In this document: piece by piece, positions 45,494 through 56,304 of the stretch
Position numbering within the stretch: the first letter of the stretch is position 1
Layout: every line of letters starts with the position of its first letter
Source of the DNA: Ilex aquifolium
Taxonomy: Eukaryota > Streptophyta > Magnoliopsida > Aquifoliales > Aquifoliaceae
DNA: 64,000 nt
Reading direction: 5' to 3'
NCBI GenBank assembly: GCA_951799425.1
Contig: OX637406.1
Location: forward strand, 30,126,390-30,190,389
The notes under the pieces: generated by a model
Seen by the model: only the letters and a program-made list of their open reading frames with translations
What the model was told of the DNA's origin: nothing
Databases searched by the model: none
Translations under genes and position numbers: made by a program

Positions 45494-45556
45494 CTTTTAT
45501 TTTTTTAGACAGAACAGAGTTCTACTGGTAGGAAGCACATTTCGACCTACCGGTAG
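45494..45556 (-). promoter_or_regulatory. candidate internal promoter of Athila-D
   Basis: Minus-strand AATAAAAG (complement of 45494-45501) lies about 285 bases before the env-like ATG. CTACCAGTAG (45522-45531) and CTACCGGTAG (45547-45556) lie just upstream. The same palindrome marks the U3 of LTR-D (52825-52834, 52940-52949). The layout parallels 25719-26031 of Athila-B with a different palindrome. Function inferred. Confidence 0.45.
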
Positions 45557-45639
45557 CTCTGAAAAAAATTTCAAAACTTTCCTAGTTCTTTCTCTTTTTT
45601 TTTTCAGAATTAAATTAACAACTAACTAAAAACCTAAAT

Positions 45640-46118
45640 CCTAAGACTCAGAGTGAACTTCTTGTTGAGAGAATAATGCGTAATTGGTTTGAAGCTAGCA
45701 GTGGAAAGTAGAGAGGTGAAATGTTTTTGGATTAATTTTCTGATCATGCAAGGTCATTTACATACCACACACAAGTTTCAATCGAGAATTTAATTTGTAA
45801 ATATTTTTGAGCAGTTTGTGGTTCTCTGATTTGTCTAGGGTATGCATTTATTCATAATTTTATTTGTGCTAGTTGTGTGACTGTTGGCTGAGTTATATGA
45901 CTTGTTCATAATGATAAGCAGATTAATTGAAGTTCATTGGAAACCTTCACGAGAATATACTCATCCACTAGGGGGAACCTAGGAGTTTAAAGGCTTATTA
46001 CATATGCTAAATGCACTCATGAGTCCTACAAAAGTGGATTAGTTTTATTAGATTATTTTGATTATTTTTATATATAGATTGATCCTATTAGGGACTAGTA
46101 AGATGTAGGTTGAGGGAT
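45640..46118 (+). other. 3' untranslated region fragment of another Athila element
   Basis: The + strand block GGAAACCTTCACGAGAATAT / CTCATCCACTAGGGGGAACC (45940-45990) and TTTAAAGGCTTATTACATATG match 2060-2150 of Athila-A. A degenerate polypurine tract (GTAGGTTGAGGGATG, 46104-46118) follows. No gene. Confidence 0.6.
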
Positions 46119-46506
46119 GTGATTCATCATGTCATTTATCGATTCTTTACCTGTTAGTTATGCCGAATTGCATTTATTCTGAGCTACCTATTGTCTATCA
46201 TATTGATTTTATGCTTTGATAGTATTTTTGTGTTTGATTGGTTTATCAGGTAAAGCAGGTAGGTTGAGCCAATTTCTGATGCTTGATAAATTGATTTGAT
46301 GAATTGAAAACTGCATGGAAATCAAAAGGATCACAGTGATATTTCAGAAAGTCAAAAAGTTGACTGAAGTGGACCCTAGTTGCATACATAGGTGCGTCCG
46401 AACGCAACTACTTCATCCGGATGCGTGTAAGGAAGTTTCGAAGATGGAAAATTGGTTAAGTTAAAAAATTGATACGGTGATTTATCGTCCGGACGCAACT
46501 ACTTTT
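46119..46506 (+). repeat. start of an Athila LTR with GCGTCCGGACGC motifs
   Basis: Begins TGATTCATCATG after the polypurine tract. It carries GCGTCCGAACGC (46394-46405), CATCCGGATG (46414-46423) and CGTCCGGACG (46486-46495). It stops where another LTR begins. Confidence 0.5.
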
Positions 46507-47330
46507 TGATGAGTGGATTTTATACCTACGAATTGAGTACTTTCGGTTTGATGAAATTGCAAGTTTTCAATTATTTTATGTTCCTTTTTATTTGTTTTGT
46601 GTGTTTTGATGTTATTTTGTAGGGATGATCATTTAGAAGGAAACAAGATGATTTGGAAGGAAACAATGTCAATTTGGAGCCAAAATGTTGGATTTTTGAA
46701 GGCTAAACAACAAGGGAAGATGCTAGGCTTAAAAGGGGTCAGCGCCCCTGCACCACAAGGGCAGTAAATCAGCGCCCCTGCGCTGATTTTGGCGCAGCTG
46801 CACGTGTGTGTGGCTTTGGACACGAATTCCGACTTGTTTTTTACCCGAAATTGGACTCTAATGCCTCTTATGTGCTAGGGTTTGAGGGGAGTATAAAAAT
46901 ACTGATTTTGGGGGCTGAAAACATTGAGAAGAAGACCATGGATTGAAGAAAAATTGAAGGCAAGAATCGAAGGAGGCGACACGAAGAAGATCGGGATTGA
47001 AGGCTAGATAGAGATTGAAAATTGCAACTAAGTTTTCATTCTTTTCCCTTACTTTTACTTCTTGATTTTCTGAGATGTTGTTTAATTTGAGAAGGATTTT
47101 TTTCAATTACATTATGAACTAAATTTTTATTAAGATTGCAATGGAACCTAATGTCTAGTTAAATTGATCTACTCTCGTTTCTAGTTTTTGTTGATCTTAT
47201 ATGAGTTGTTTTTCATATTTTGTGTTTAATATATGATTGTTTGGCCAACAATTAATTTGATAACTTAGATGAAATTGGAAGATGAATTCTAGGTTTAGAT
47301 CTGAATATGATGACATGCGTCTGGTTAATT
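46507..47330 (+). repeat. LTR fragment beginning TGATGAGTGG
   Basis: Start TGATGAGTGGATTTTATACC, typical of plant gypsy LTRs. Inverted-repeat CAGCGC-CCCT-GCGCTG at 46772-46787 and related CAGCGCCCCTG copies at 46740-46775 lie upstream of GAGTATAAAAATACT (46889-46903), a likely TATA region. The 3' boundary is unresolved. Confidence 0.45.
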
Positions 47331-48827
47331 CTTCTTAGGATTGAATTGTTGGGTTTGTGTATAGGATAGGAATATACATATATGTCGTGTGTAACTTTTA
47401 TGAGAGTTTGAACTTAATGAATCTCCTGGCCCACACACACACCCCCAATCCGCGCAAGGATACACAATTTTAGGAAGGGTGTATACTGACGCATCGACAG
47501 TGACGAAACTAGCCCTCAGCCTTGATACTCGTGAACGAATAGTGGTTTGGTCCTCGCAAGGCACCAACCCCACTACGAGTGGTAGGGAACCTTCAAACCC
47601 ACTCAGAGTAAGAAACGCATCTACCCACTCTACGATACCCAGTCAACGGTCTCTCACGTTCATCAAAACATCCACGCAAGAGATACAATACCAAACCAAT
47701 TTACCAAATCACAGGTAAACCAAGAACCACAATCCCACAGGTATTTTTCCAATGGAACAACTTAAGAAAATATTCAAGAGATCATAAAAAAATATGATTG
47801 TATTGTTCGAACAAAACACTAAAGTTTTTAAGTCAAGAATAATGGAATATCAAGGTAAAATCTATATTTCTTGAAAACTAGAGTTTTGATAACAAGAACG
47901 AGAGTTTTTATGGCTATCAAACGATAACCTCATTCAAGACATGATATGATTTGCAAGAAAATCAAGATACAACGATTTCATGACATATACATACGATTTA
48001 GAATCAAAACATACATATAAATTAACCCTAATCTCAATGAACAAGTTTAGGAAGAAACCCCTACCTTTAATCCAATGATTGAAGATAACCCTAGCGTGTT
48101 TGAATCAATCCCGAAGCGAGAATCCTCCTCAAGTCTCCTCTCTTTCTTCCTCTCAAGCTTTCTAGGGTTTTTCTCGGATGAGCAATTGCTGAACATAAGC
48201 CTAAGGGTCATTCCCTAGGTATTTATAATGCCAAAAGTGGAGAAAACACTCAACAAAGATCGTCCAAATTCTGCTCGGTGCTTCTGGACACGTTTTTCTC
48301 CCATCCAGACGCGTCTGACAACATACCCCCGACTTCCAACTCAATTTTGACCTATTTACAAGAAAATTCAGGAACTTTTCATGAAATACACTTTTGTATC
48401 CCCTGAAGTCTAGTTTCTTATCTCCAAAAGTCAGCCCAATTGGACATTAGAGTAAAAATTTATAGCTAAAATACTAAGGTAGTGTCAAATTCCTTTCTAC
48501 CTAAATCCTCTCCAAAATAGATTTTAACTTCGAAATACTTCCTAACTCCTAATACATCTCATATAACCTCTTCCAATGATTTTCAACCTTCCGGATTCAT
48601 TGGAAACCTTATTTAAACCTAAAAATATTTACAAAATTACTTAGCCACCCTTCTCAGACTTAAACACCTTCGAAATTAAGTTTAACCCGAAAGTCAATTC
48701 GCCCAAAACTCAAACGTCATCATAAATCTTTGAACAACGATTCGAGGTTTCTAGAATCTTTTTATTCATCCTATGAAAAATATTAAGATGATATTATTCG
48801 TATCTAATTCTAATACGGGGTCTTACA
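47331..48827 (-). repeat. LTR-E (minus strand), TGTAAGACCCCG start
   Basis: The right end at 48827 is the complement of TGTAAGACCCCGTATTAG, a common plant gypsy LTR start. TATAAATA is the complement of about 48220-48227. The perfect palindrome CAGACGCGTCTG is at 48306-48317, upstream of the TATA box. It abuts the RT region of Athila-D. Left boundary uncertain. No gene. Confidence 0.5.
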
Positions 48828-49691
48828 ATTCAATCGCCGCTGTGGTTGGCGGGAAGGTTTTGCATCATCTTCTAGGTAGATCCTATGGGTGCATATGAGA
48901 GGACTAATCCCCTTTAAATATGTTATACTCCACCCAATAGCTCCCCTATAGGCCTTCAACAGTTGTAATAGCCTTGATTCTTGCTCAGGTAGCAAAGATG
49001 AACTAATCACCACTAGAAACGTACTATTATTCCCCAAGTGAGCATACTTCAAGATGGATGGAAGTGGCTTCAAATCAGGCTTAGGTGGTTGAACAGTTGA
49101 TGGTAGAGCATGCTTCTCTATAGGAGGTAATTCTTCAAACTTAGGCTCCCACGAACATAGAGCAAATGCTTCTTCTTCTTGAACAGTTATTTCCTCAGAC
49201 AGGTTCTCCAAGTATTTGCCAACTGACTCTTCTGCTTTTTGTTCCATGATGGTGTCAATGAAATTTACTTGTTGCAATTCTCCATCATCCCCAGGCTACC
49301 TTGCAATATTGTACACATTCAACTCCAAAGTCATATTCTTGAAGGTTAACTTCATAAATCCATTCCTACAATTAATTAAGGCATTAGAAGTTGCAAGAAA
49401 TGGTCGATCCAATATAACAGAGATCTGAGCAGACGGGTTAGCAATAGGATAGGTATCAAGAAAAATAAAATCAACTAGAAAGTAAAATTTCTCCACTTGG
49501 ACTAGAACATCCTCCATTATTCTTCGAGGCATCTTCACACTTCTGTCGACAAGCTGGAGTGTGATGGGTGTCGGCTTCAATTCTCCTAATCCAAGCTGCA
49601 CGTAGACTGAATAGGGAAGGAGGTTCACACTAAATCTAGCAAAGCTTCCTCCACTTGGTAGTCCCCAATGATGATTAAGATAGTAGGACAA
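48828..49691 (-). pseudogene. Athila-D protease and RT N-terminus remnant
   Basis: Minus strand: NLLPYSVYVQLGLGELKPTP (protease region), DRPFLATSNALINCRNGFMK, LKPLPSILKYAHLGNNSTFL, AIGWSITYLKGISPLICTHR, then the start of RT (RQPQRRLN). The rest of RT is not present. Broken copy. Confidence 0.82.
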
Positions 49692-51650
49692 CTAGGGTCT
49701 TTGTACTTGGGTGGAGTGTTTGTCCTTAAGATGGAGCTTACCTACTCTGTGAGAAAAACTCTCTTTTACACATTTATCTTTATCTTCAATGTACATAAAT
49801 ATTTTAGAAACTTAGCATAAGATGGTACCTATTTAATTGCATCCAAAAGATGAATGTCAATTTTCACCTACATAAAAATCTAAAGAATTTCAGATGTATC
49901 AGATAACTTGGCAGGCATACACAATCTATGAGGGTAAGGTACATGAATAAGACAACTATCTTCTGCAACATTAGGTAGTTTGGTCCTTTCGAAATTATCT
50001 AAGGTCTCTATTTCTGTAGGATTAGATACCTTTGGTGGGATAGTCTTATCAACTTATTTACCACTTTGAAGAGTACTAATGGACTTCAAATGTTCTACAT
50101 TCTTAGTGGTCTCAATCATTTGTTGACCCTTGGGATTTTTTTGAGGTTGAGCAGGATATTTCTCTTTCGCTTGTTGCATTGCCCCTAAGATCATGTTTAT
50201 CTTCGTGATTTGTGACCTAATCTCATTTAGAGCCTAAGAAGTTTGATTGTTAATGTTATTCTGGGCCTGAATGTGTTGTTGTAATGTATCTTCTGTGCTC
50301 CTTTTTTGGGGTGGTTGGTAAGGAGGTACTGCGGGTTAACCTTGATGGTCAAACCCTTGAACTTGTGGCTGTGGTGGTGGTGTTGGGTTCTGAACAAACT
50401 CGTGTCGTGGAGGCCTTTACTGAGGGACTTGTTGAACATTAGAGGGACCAGAATAATTTGGTGATAGCTAATGTGTGGTAGGGGGTATTGTTGAGATTAG
50501 GCAGTGTTGTCTGATCTCCAACTAAAATTGGGATGGTGTCACCACCTTGGATTGTCAGTATTGGAGTATAGAGAAAATGATTTCTTTGGCTGATTAAATG
50601 CATTAACATGTTCTTGCATTTCCCTACACATAAGCAAGGTTAGGCACTCATTCATAAAATGCTCAATAGACTCACATATCGAACAAGAGTCATCAACCTT
50701 GGGCACACTAGTCACCTCATTGACCTTTTATAACTCTAAACTCTCCATCTTCTTTGAAATTTTAGCAATCTAGGCTAAGATCTCATCTTGCTATCTCAAT
50801 GAATATTTTCCTCCACCGAACGATTGAGGGGCTGCTGATGATGTTGATCGATTAGCAGGGTCTGAGATGTCCCAAGATTGGGCACTCTCTGTCAAACAAT
50901 CCAAATAATCAATAGCTTCCTCAGGCTCTTTATGTATAAACTCTCCATTGCACATGATGTGCATGAACTGACGATGTGCAGGGATAATTCCCTCATATAA
51001 GAAAGTTACAATCTACCATGGTTCAAAGCCTTGATGCGGAACGGAGTTTAAGAGGTCTTTAAATCTTCCCCAACATTCATACAATCGCTCATTTGGTTTC
51101 TCAACAAAATTTTGAATTTTTTTTTTCAAAGTAGTAGTTTTATGAACGGGAAAAACTTAGTCAAAAATTATTTTTGCATTTGATCCCAAGTAGAGCTCGT
51201 CTGTGGTTTCAATGAATTTAGCCAACTTTTTGCTTTATCTTTAAGTGAGAAAGGGAAAATTTTAATTCTAGCCATTTCTTCTCGCACATTTTGTTATAAG
51301 AATATAAAAACTACTTCCTCAAATTCCTTGAGATGGAGATAACAGTTTTCACTTGCCATTCTGTGGAATTAAGGGAGCAATTGAAGCATCCTCGGTTTAA
51401 CAATGAATTGGTGTGCCTACACTGGAAGTACAATGTAGGATGGCGAGGAAGAGAGGTTCGGTTGAAGATAATCCTTCATAACCCGACCAGGCGGAACTGT
51501 AACTGGATTATTTCCACCATTACCCCCTATTGGTACAATATTGGGTGGATCATTTTCATTGTTATTACTCTGGGCAGCCATACCTAAAGTTGGTGGTACG
51601 TCTTGTCTAAATCTAACAAGTTGGTTTGCTTGGTCTCTAGGCCACATGCA
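49692..51650 (-). pseudogene. Athila-D gag remnant
   Basis: Minus strand: N-terminus MWPRDQANQLVRFRQDVPPT (ATG at 51647) and MKDYLQPNLSSSPSYIVLP. Further on there is a decayed gag domain, a Gln/Pro-rich region and an Athila-type Cys/His region near 50650-50720. Heavily broken. Confidence 0.7.
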
Positions 51651-51779
51651 AATATACTAAACCTAAAAATTAAAATTGCAAGAAAGCAAGAAATAAATTA
51701 CAACAGGGATATGCACTCGGGCTTGTGATACAATACCAACCTGAATACCTCTGTATCACCCTAGATTACCATTAATTTC

Positions 51780-51795
51780 TCCAGCAACGGTCCCA
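51780..51795 (-). other. degenerate primer-binding site of Athila-D
   Basis: Minus-strand TGGGACCGTTGCTGGA, recognisable as the Athila tRNA-Asp-type site TGGCGCCGTTGCCGGG with changes. It lies five bases inside the LTR. Confidence 0.65.
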
Positions 51796-51799
51796 AAAA

Positions 51800-53312
51800 T
51801 GTTTGCCCTCTAAAGAGGATGTATTTTTACGAAAGCTCTCAAGCGTAAGAGAAAGGTATCGTGTAGTAACTTGAACAAAAGTCCAAGGTCTTCTACTCGG
51901 GGAAATAATTAGAATCCAAGGTGATGAAAAATAAAATGATTTGAAGTTGAGAATTTTTAGAATTAACCACTAATGAATTGAAATTCAATCACTGGAAAAA
52001 ACTGGATAATCTTCAGAATTCATCCCACTTATGAATAGGAGTTTCTACCTTAAATCTGTAACTCATCTACTTTCGTATTCAAACTACTACAGACGAAAGA
52101 TTTTCAACTAAACTTTAAAAGAACTAATTTAGCAATTGAAAGATGGTTTATGATGAAAGAATCAGTACTCTAAAGATTGCAGGAAACACACAATTATTTG
52201 TACCAAGCCTAGTTGCATACGAACAACAGGGACGTATGCAAACTAATTAGGTTTTCAAAAGCATAACCTATTCAATCAATCACATAAACGTTAAAACCCT
52301 AGTTTAAGGCATACACCTTAATTCATAGGTTTAGGACTCCTTCCTCAGATCATCCAAAAGAAGACTACTCACTCATGATTACAAAAATGACGTAAAGCTT
52401 AGAATAAGGCATAATTAAATACAGAAAAGTAAATAACATAATTGAAATTGAGTGCTTGTATTGAAAAATTGAATGTAAATAATAAAGCTTTGAAATTAAG
52501 GACAATTGAAATTTAATATTGCTTAAACAAATAAATGAAAGACTGAACTTTGAATGAAATTCTGTAGAACAGACCCTAAACTCTGTAAAAGAAAACTCCA
52601 ACAACCTATGTAAAATTGTGAACGACGACCCCCTTCGATTCACCAAAGAGTCTCTATTTATAGCGATTAAGAAAGAGAATCTTCAGCTTCTTTGAAAGAT
52701 ATCAATCCCAAAATTATCTCTCAATTCTATTGATTGAGAATCCCCAAAAGATTTGGCAAAAAAACTTATCTTTAATTAAGCTTCCTGGATATAGCTGCCC
52801 CGATCTATCAGTAGCACAGTAGACCTACCGGTAGTTCTCTGTCTGTCAGAAACTTCTGAGACTTCTGTTGCTTCTCCTACCAGTAGGACTCTTCTGTTAA
52901 AAGTACTAAGACTTCAGCTACCGATAAAACGTGTTACAACTACCGGTAGAACTTCTCTGATGAAAACTTGTAAACTTCTGTGAGCTCAACTACTGGTAAA
53001 ACTGACTTCCTACTGGTAGAACCTTGTCTTTCTTTCTTCATATTGGTAGAACAACTACTAGTAGTTATTCTATTTTCCCTAATTGTCTTTGCAAGGCCTC
53101 CGGCTTCATCTAATCCCGACCAAACTCATTGTCACCGTGTTCCTTGTCATCATATCCATGCTAAAACTCCATATTTATATTCATAATACCTACAACACCA
53201 AATCAAGACTTAAGCTACAAAATGCACTAAGTGAAACAAGTTTGTTAGTTAGTTAGCAAGCCTAAACTAGATGTGAAAGGCTATGAAATAATGTAATATT
53301 GAGTGTTCATCA
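51800..53312 (-). repeat. LTR-D, 5' LTR of Athila-D
   Basis: A 1513-bp LTR: minus-strand start TGATGAACACTCAATATTAC at 53312, end near 51800. TATAAATA is the complement of 52655-52662. CTACCGGTAG at 52825-52834 and 52940-52949 plus variants to 53060 lie 160-400 bases upstream of the TATA box. The start resembles family A (TGATGAGCACATAATATTAC). Confidence 0.7.
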
Positions 53313-54174
53313 GTGTTATTATTATTTTATTTAACTTAATTTAATGAATTCTCACCACAAGCCCATAAACTAAGCCTAGTCCATCTAATACAACCCAATT
53401 TACTCTTTGGACCACCCAGATTACCACAACCCCATATAAGACCAAATCCTTTTGCTCTGATACCACTCTATCACACCACATTTTTCATACTAAAATAAAT
53501 GTGAGTTTAATCTAAGATTTTAAGGATAAAACTATATTTAAAAAGAACAGAACATTTGAGCGTTTCAAGAAATATCTTAATCACATTGACTAAAAGAACA
53601 ATAGGTGGTAACAAGATGGTCATAGAATTAAACAACAAAACAAACCACAATCCATGGTAACTTTACCGAGTGGATTACCAATCCACATACATAACAAAAC
53701 CTAACCATCCTTGTTTTAAGTTTACATGCTAAAGCTTATGTAATAGCATCTAGAAAGTTCAGGTTTTTATAACCATGACAAAAGTAAACCCTCCCATCTC
53801 TCTGGCCACCTAAGGCCACCGTAGACGAGGACAATCAGGTTCCATGCTGATACTCCTCATTAACCTCTCCAACATCCCGATCCATCTCTAAAAAATGTTA
53901 AATAGGAATGAGCTAATAGGCAAGTAAGATAACTTTTCTCAAATATTATCAAGGTTTTGAAAGATGATACAGTTTATATATACGATAACTAGAATGTAGC
54001 AACAGTTGTACATAAAAAACAATACCAACATATGCAGTCAAAAAATGATAGGTATAGTTCAATAAAATAGTTATAATGCATTAACATCTATAAATCAATC
54101 TAAAGGCCCTAGCAGGCCACACGTATAAATATAAACAATAATGTATAACCACAGTCCACGAATGAATTGTAACA
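53313..54174 (-). repeat. probable LTR with tRNA-Met-type primer site
   Basis: GCTCTGATACCA at 53455-53466 is the complement of TGGTATCAGAGC, the tRNA-Met primer site. The following 0.7 kb (53468-54174) would be the LTR, read on the minus strand, ending at the complement of TGTTACAATTC next to a G/C-rich tract. 53313-53454 would be internal sequence. No coding region supports a family. Confidence 0.4.
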
Positions 54175-55027
54175 CACCCCGGGGTCCTATGGGTCTCTCA
54201 CCCTAGGGACACTATGCCCTACTTTCTTTTCTGGGAAACTAGTACCTGGCATCCGCAACACCACAGAGGAAACTACTATCCTCTGGCACTCCTCACCGAT
54301 CTTCCAAGGATTTATAGGCACACCATCCATAAACCCTGCAGTGTTAGTTACTGGAAAAAAGAATACCAGACATCTACAGTACCACACAGGCAACCAATGA
54401 CCTCTAGTATCACTCATCAATTTTTCCAACATGAATATTGTGCACCAATGCTTCCAGATTTGGCCAAACCAATATTCCATAATAACATTACTACAATTAA
54501 TCAAAATAACTAACCAAAAACCATTCCCGTAAATCATATTACTATTTTTACTAATCTTATAAACATGACATAGTAATTATATAACATAAGACCTGGCATA
54601 TGCATCTGTGACATAATTCATTATATCAAAATCATAGAAAATTGATAATGCATAAACCATTTTTAAATCAAAAACCTAGATATTTTCCAACCATGATAAT
54701 GCTATAAGGGTCCCTAGGGAAGCCAGTTGAGCACCCCCTTTGTGGAGCAACCCCCTATAATAGCGTTAGTGAGCAAACCCTAGTGATAGCAATAGACATA
54801 TTCTGAATTGAGGAGTTATAATGACAAGAGCCCGAGGCATGGTCGTTGTATGCCACTTGAACTTTTGTCGAACCACTTTGATACCAAACCAAGCACAGGT
54901 CCAAGTCCTTAGGAAGCCAACTTTGCACAAAGGGGTTGCTTGGCCAAGCATACCCCCACCTTGGCTAGTGCATGGGGCACCTTTAGGAGAGGCACCCGCA
55001 TGCCATAGCCACACCAACTAGCTAAGG
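54175..55027. other. unassigned sequence with a diverged 120-bp tandem duplication
   Basis: No gene supported. Two diverged copies of a roughly 120-bp unit: CCTGGCATCCGCAACACCAC (54246 on) with CTCTGGCACTCCTCACCGAT, and CCAGACATCTACAGTACCAC (54367 on) with CTCTAGTATCACTCATCAAT. The rest, up to the rRNA fragment, contains short ORFs with no recognisable product. Confidence 0.5.
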
Positions 55028-55370
55028 GGTAGCAGTAGGAAACTATCCTACCATCAAAAATTGATAGTGCAAAAATTTGAATGATGTGTCACCGGGACAA
55101 AGGTCGTGCAATCCGTCGAGTTATCATGAATTATTGCAGCAACAGGCAAAGCATGCGTTGACCTTTTTTCTAATAAATGTGTCCCTTTCAGAAGTCGAGG
55201 TTTGTTGCACTTATTATCTCTAGAATTACTAGAGTTATTCGAGTCGAAGATACCAACAAATAAACTATAACTGATTTAATGAGCCATTCACAGTCTGAAT
55301 TAGTTCATACTTACACGCATGGCTTAATCTTTGAGACAAGCATATGACTACTGGCAGGATCAACCAGGTA
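55028..55370 (-). rRNA. degenerate 18S rRNA 5' fragment (pseudogene)
   Basis: The minus strand starts TACCTGGTTGATCCTGCCAG at 55370, the universal 5' end of eukaryotic 18S rRNA. It continues with TAGTCATATGCTTGTCTCAA, AGATTAAGCCATGCGTGTAA, the AATTCTAGAG block, GTTGCTGC-like and TCATGATAACTCGACGGAT blocks, ending near the CTATCAA / GGTAGGATAG region. Only the first 345 or so of about 1800 bases are present. Many differences from the plant consensus are C-to-T or G-to-A at CpG sites, plus a few small indels (for example, eight bases missing in the GAATGGCTC region). It is not a functional gene. Confidence 0.92.
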
Positions 55371-56220
55371 GCATTCCTTTTTGACTTTGGCAACACATGA
55401 ACCCAACCGTCATTCATACAAAGAGAGATTTCTTAGTTAAGATAAACATAGGTCGAAGACCCCATTACCCACATAAGGTTCGGTATCCTAGTATTTAGGC
55501 ACTTCCCCATGAGCAATGCACACCACTCGCCTAGGTGATAGATGTAAGGATCACAAAGCATTCTTTACGATTCATCGTATATAGCATGCAAGAGACATAA
55601 GACAAGATAGGGACATTTGCAAAAATTGAATACCTTCATTGTAGGCACACAACAAAGGAAAACCAACTGTGCCCAATACTTGAATGAATTTGAAACAATA
55701 TTGAGGAGGATTGCTTGAGAGATTTTCGTTGTGCAAGCAGGATCCAACCAATCCATACAATCCATCTGCCACCCACATGCCTTCAAATACATTATGCCGC
55801 AACTTGACTTGAGAAACCACAACCCATCAAGATTGTAGCTTAATAGATCATGGGACATCAACGCAAAGTCGAGCATGCAACCCTAAACGTGACAACAAAA
55901 GCAAAAGGGACCGATCAAATCTAAGGGAACAATAAAATGCAACACAGCATTTTCAAAATCGAAGTTTGGTGCTTGGCCCTTGGAGGCAATGAGGGGCGTA
56001 TGGCAGGCATGCCTAGCACAAGACCGAACAATGCCACCGTACTGCCACATACCCCACGACATCTACCCGAGTGGGTTGGAGCACTCAATGCACATCGCAT
56101 CTCTAGCTACCACCAGTTCAAGTGCTAGGCACACCTGTCAATTCGCACCCACATGCACCACTCGCCGCCTCCAACGGCCAAGCATCAACCAATATCTCCT
56201 TCTAGGCACTTATGAGAAGT
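55371..56220 (-). pseudogene. decayed 5' external transcribed spacer of rDNA
   Basis: Directly upstream of the 18S start in reading direction. AAAAAGGAATGCTACCTGG matches the plant junction AAAAGGAACGC-TACCTGG with a CpG-to-TpG change. Further on, GTGGTGTGCATTGCTCATGG, GGGGAAGTGCC, CCGAACCTTATGTGGGTAAT and GGGGTCTTCGACCTATG resemble the conserved end of plant ETS. The CGATGTGCATTGAGTGCTCC region near 56080-56100 may also be ETS. The far boundary is uncertain. Confidence 0.65.
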
Positions 56221-56304
56221 AACAAGGGGGAGCCAAGGTAAAGCTTGACCACCTCCAATAGTCGTGCCACCGCATTACAACATGCCCTCACTATGGGAAA
56301 ATCT

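Larger units (their letters stand above)
42961..53312 (-). mobile_element. Athila-lineage element Athila-D, broken and interrupted
   Basis: Minus-strand order: LTR (51800-53312), degenerate tRNA-Asp-type primer site, gag, protease and start of RT (to 48828), then foreign LTR pieces (45640-48827), then an env-like ORF (43985-45210) and an Athila 3' untranslated region (42961-43980). Most of pol is absent. That the left and right halves are one element is inferred from orientation, order, and the shared CTACCGGTAG motif. Many breaks; old. Confidence 0.6.

Noticed and set aside
53455-53466. tRNA gene suggested by GCTCTGATACCA
   Set aside because: Only the 12 bases complementary to a tRNA 3' end are present; no cloverleaf can be formed. 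It is a primer-binding site.
54214-55021. overlapping ORFs of 66-116 codons on both strands
   Set aside because: No recognised domain; they cover the 120-bp duplication and mixed non-coding sequence.
55565-56222. ORFs over the rDNA spacer, both strands
   Set aside because: They overlap decayed 5'ETS sequence and show no protein motif.
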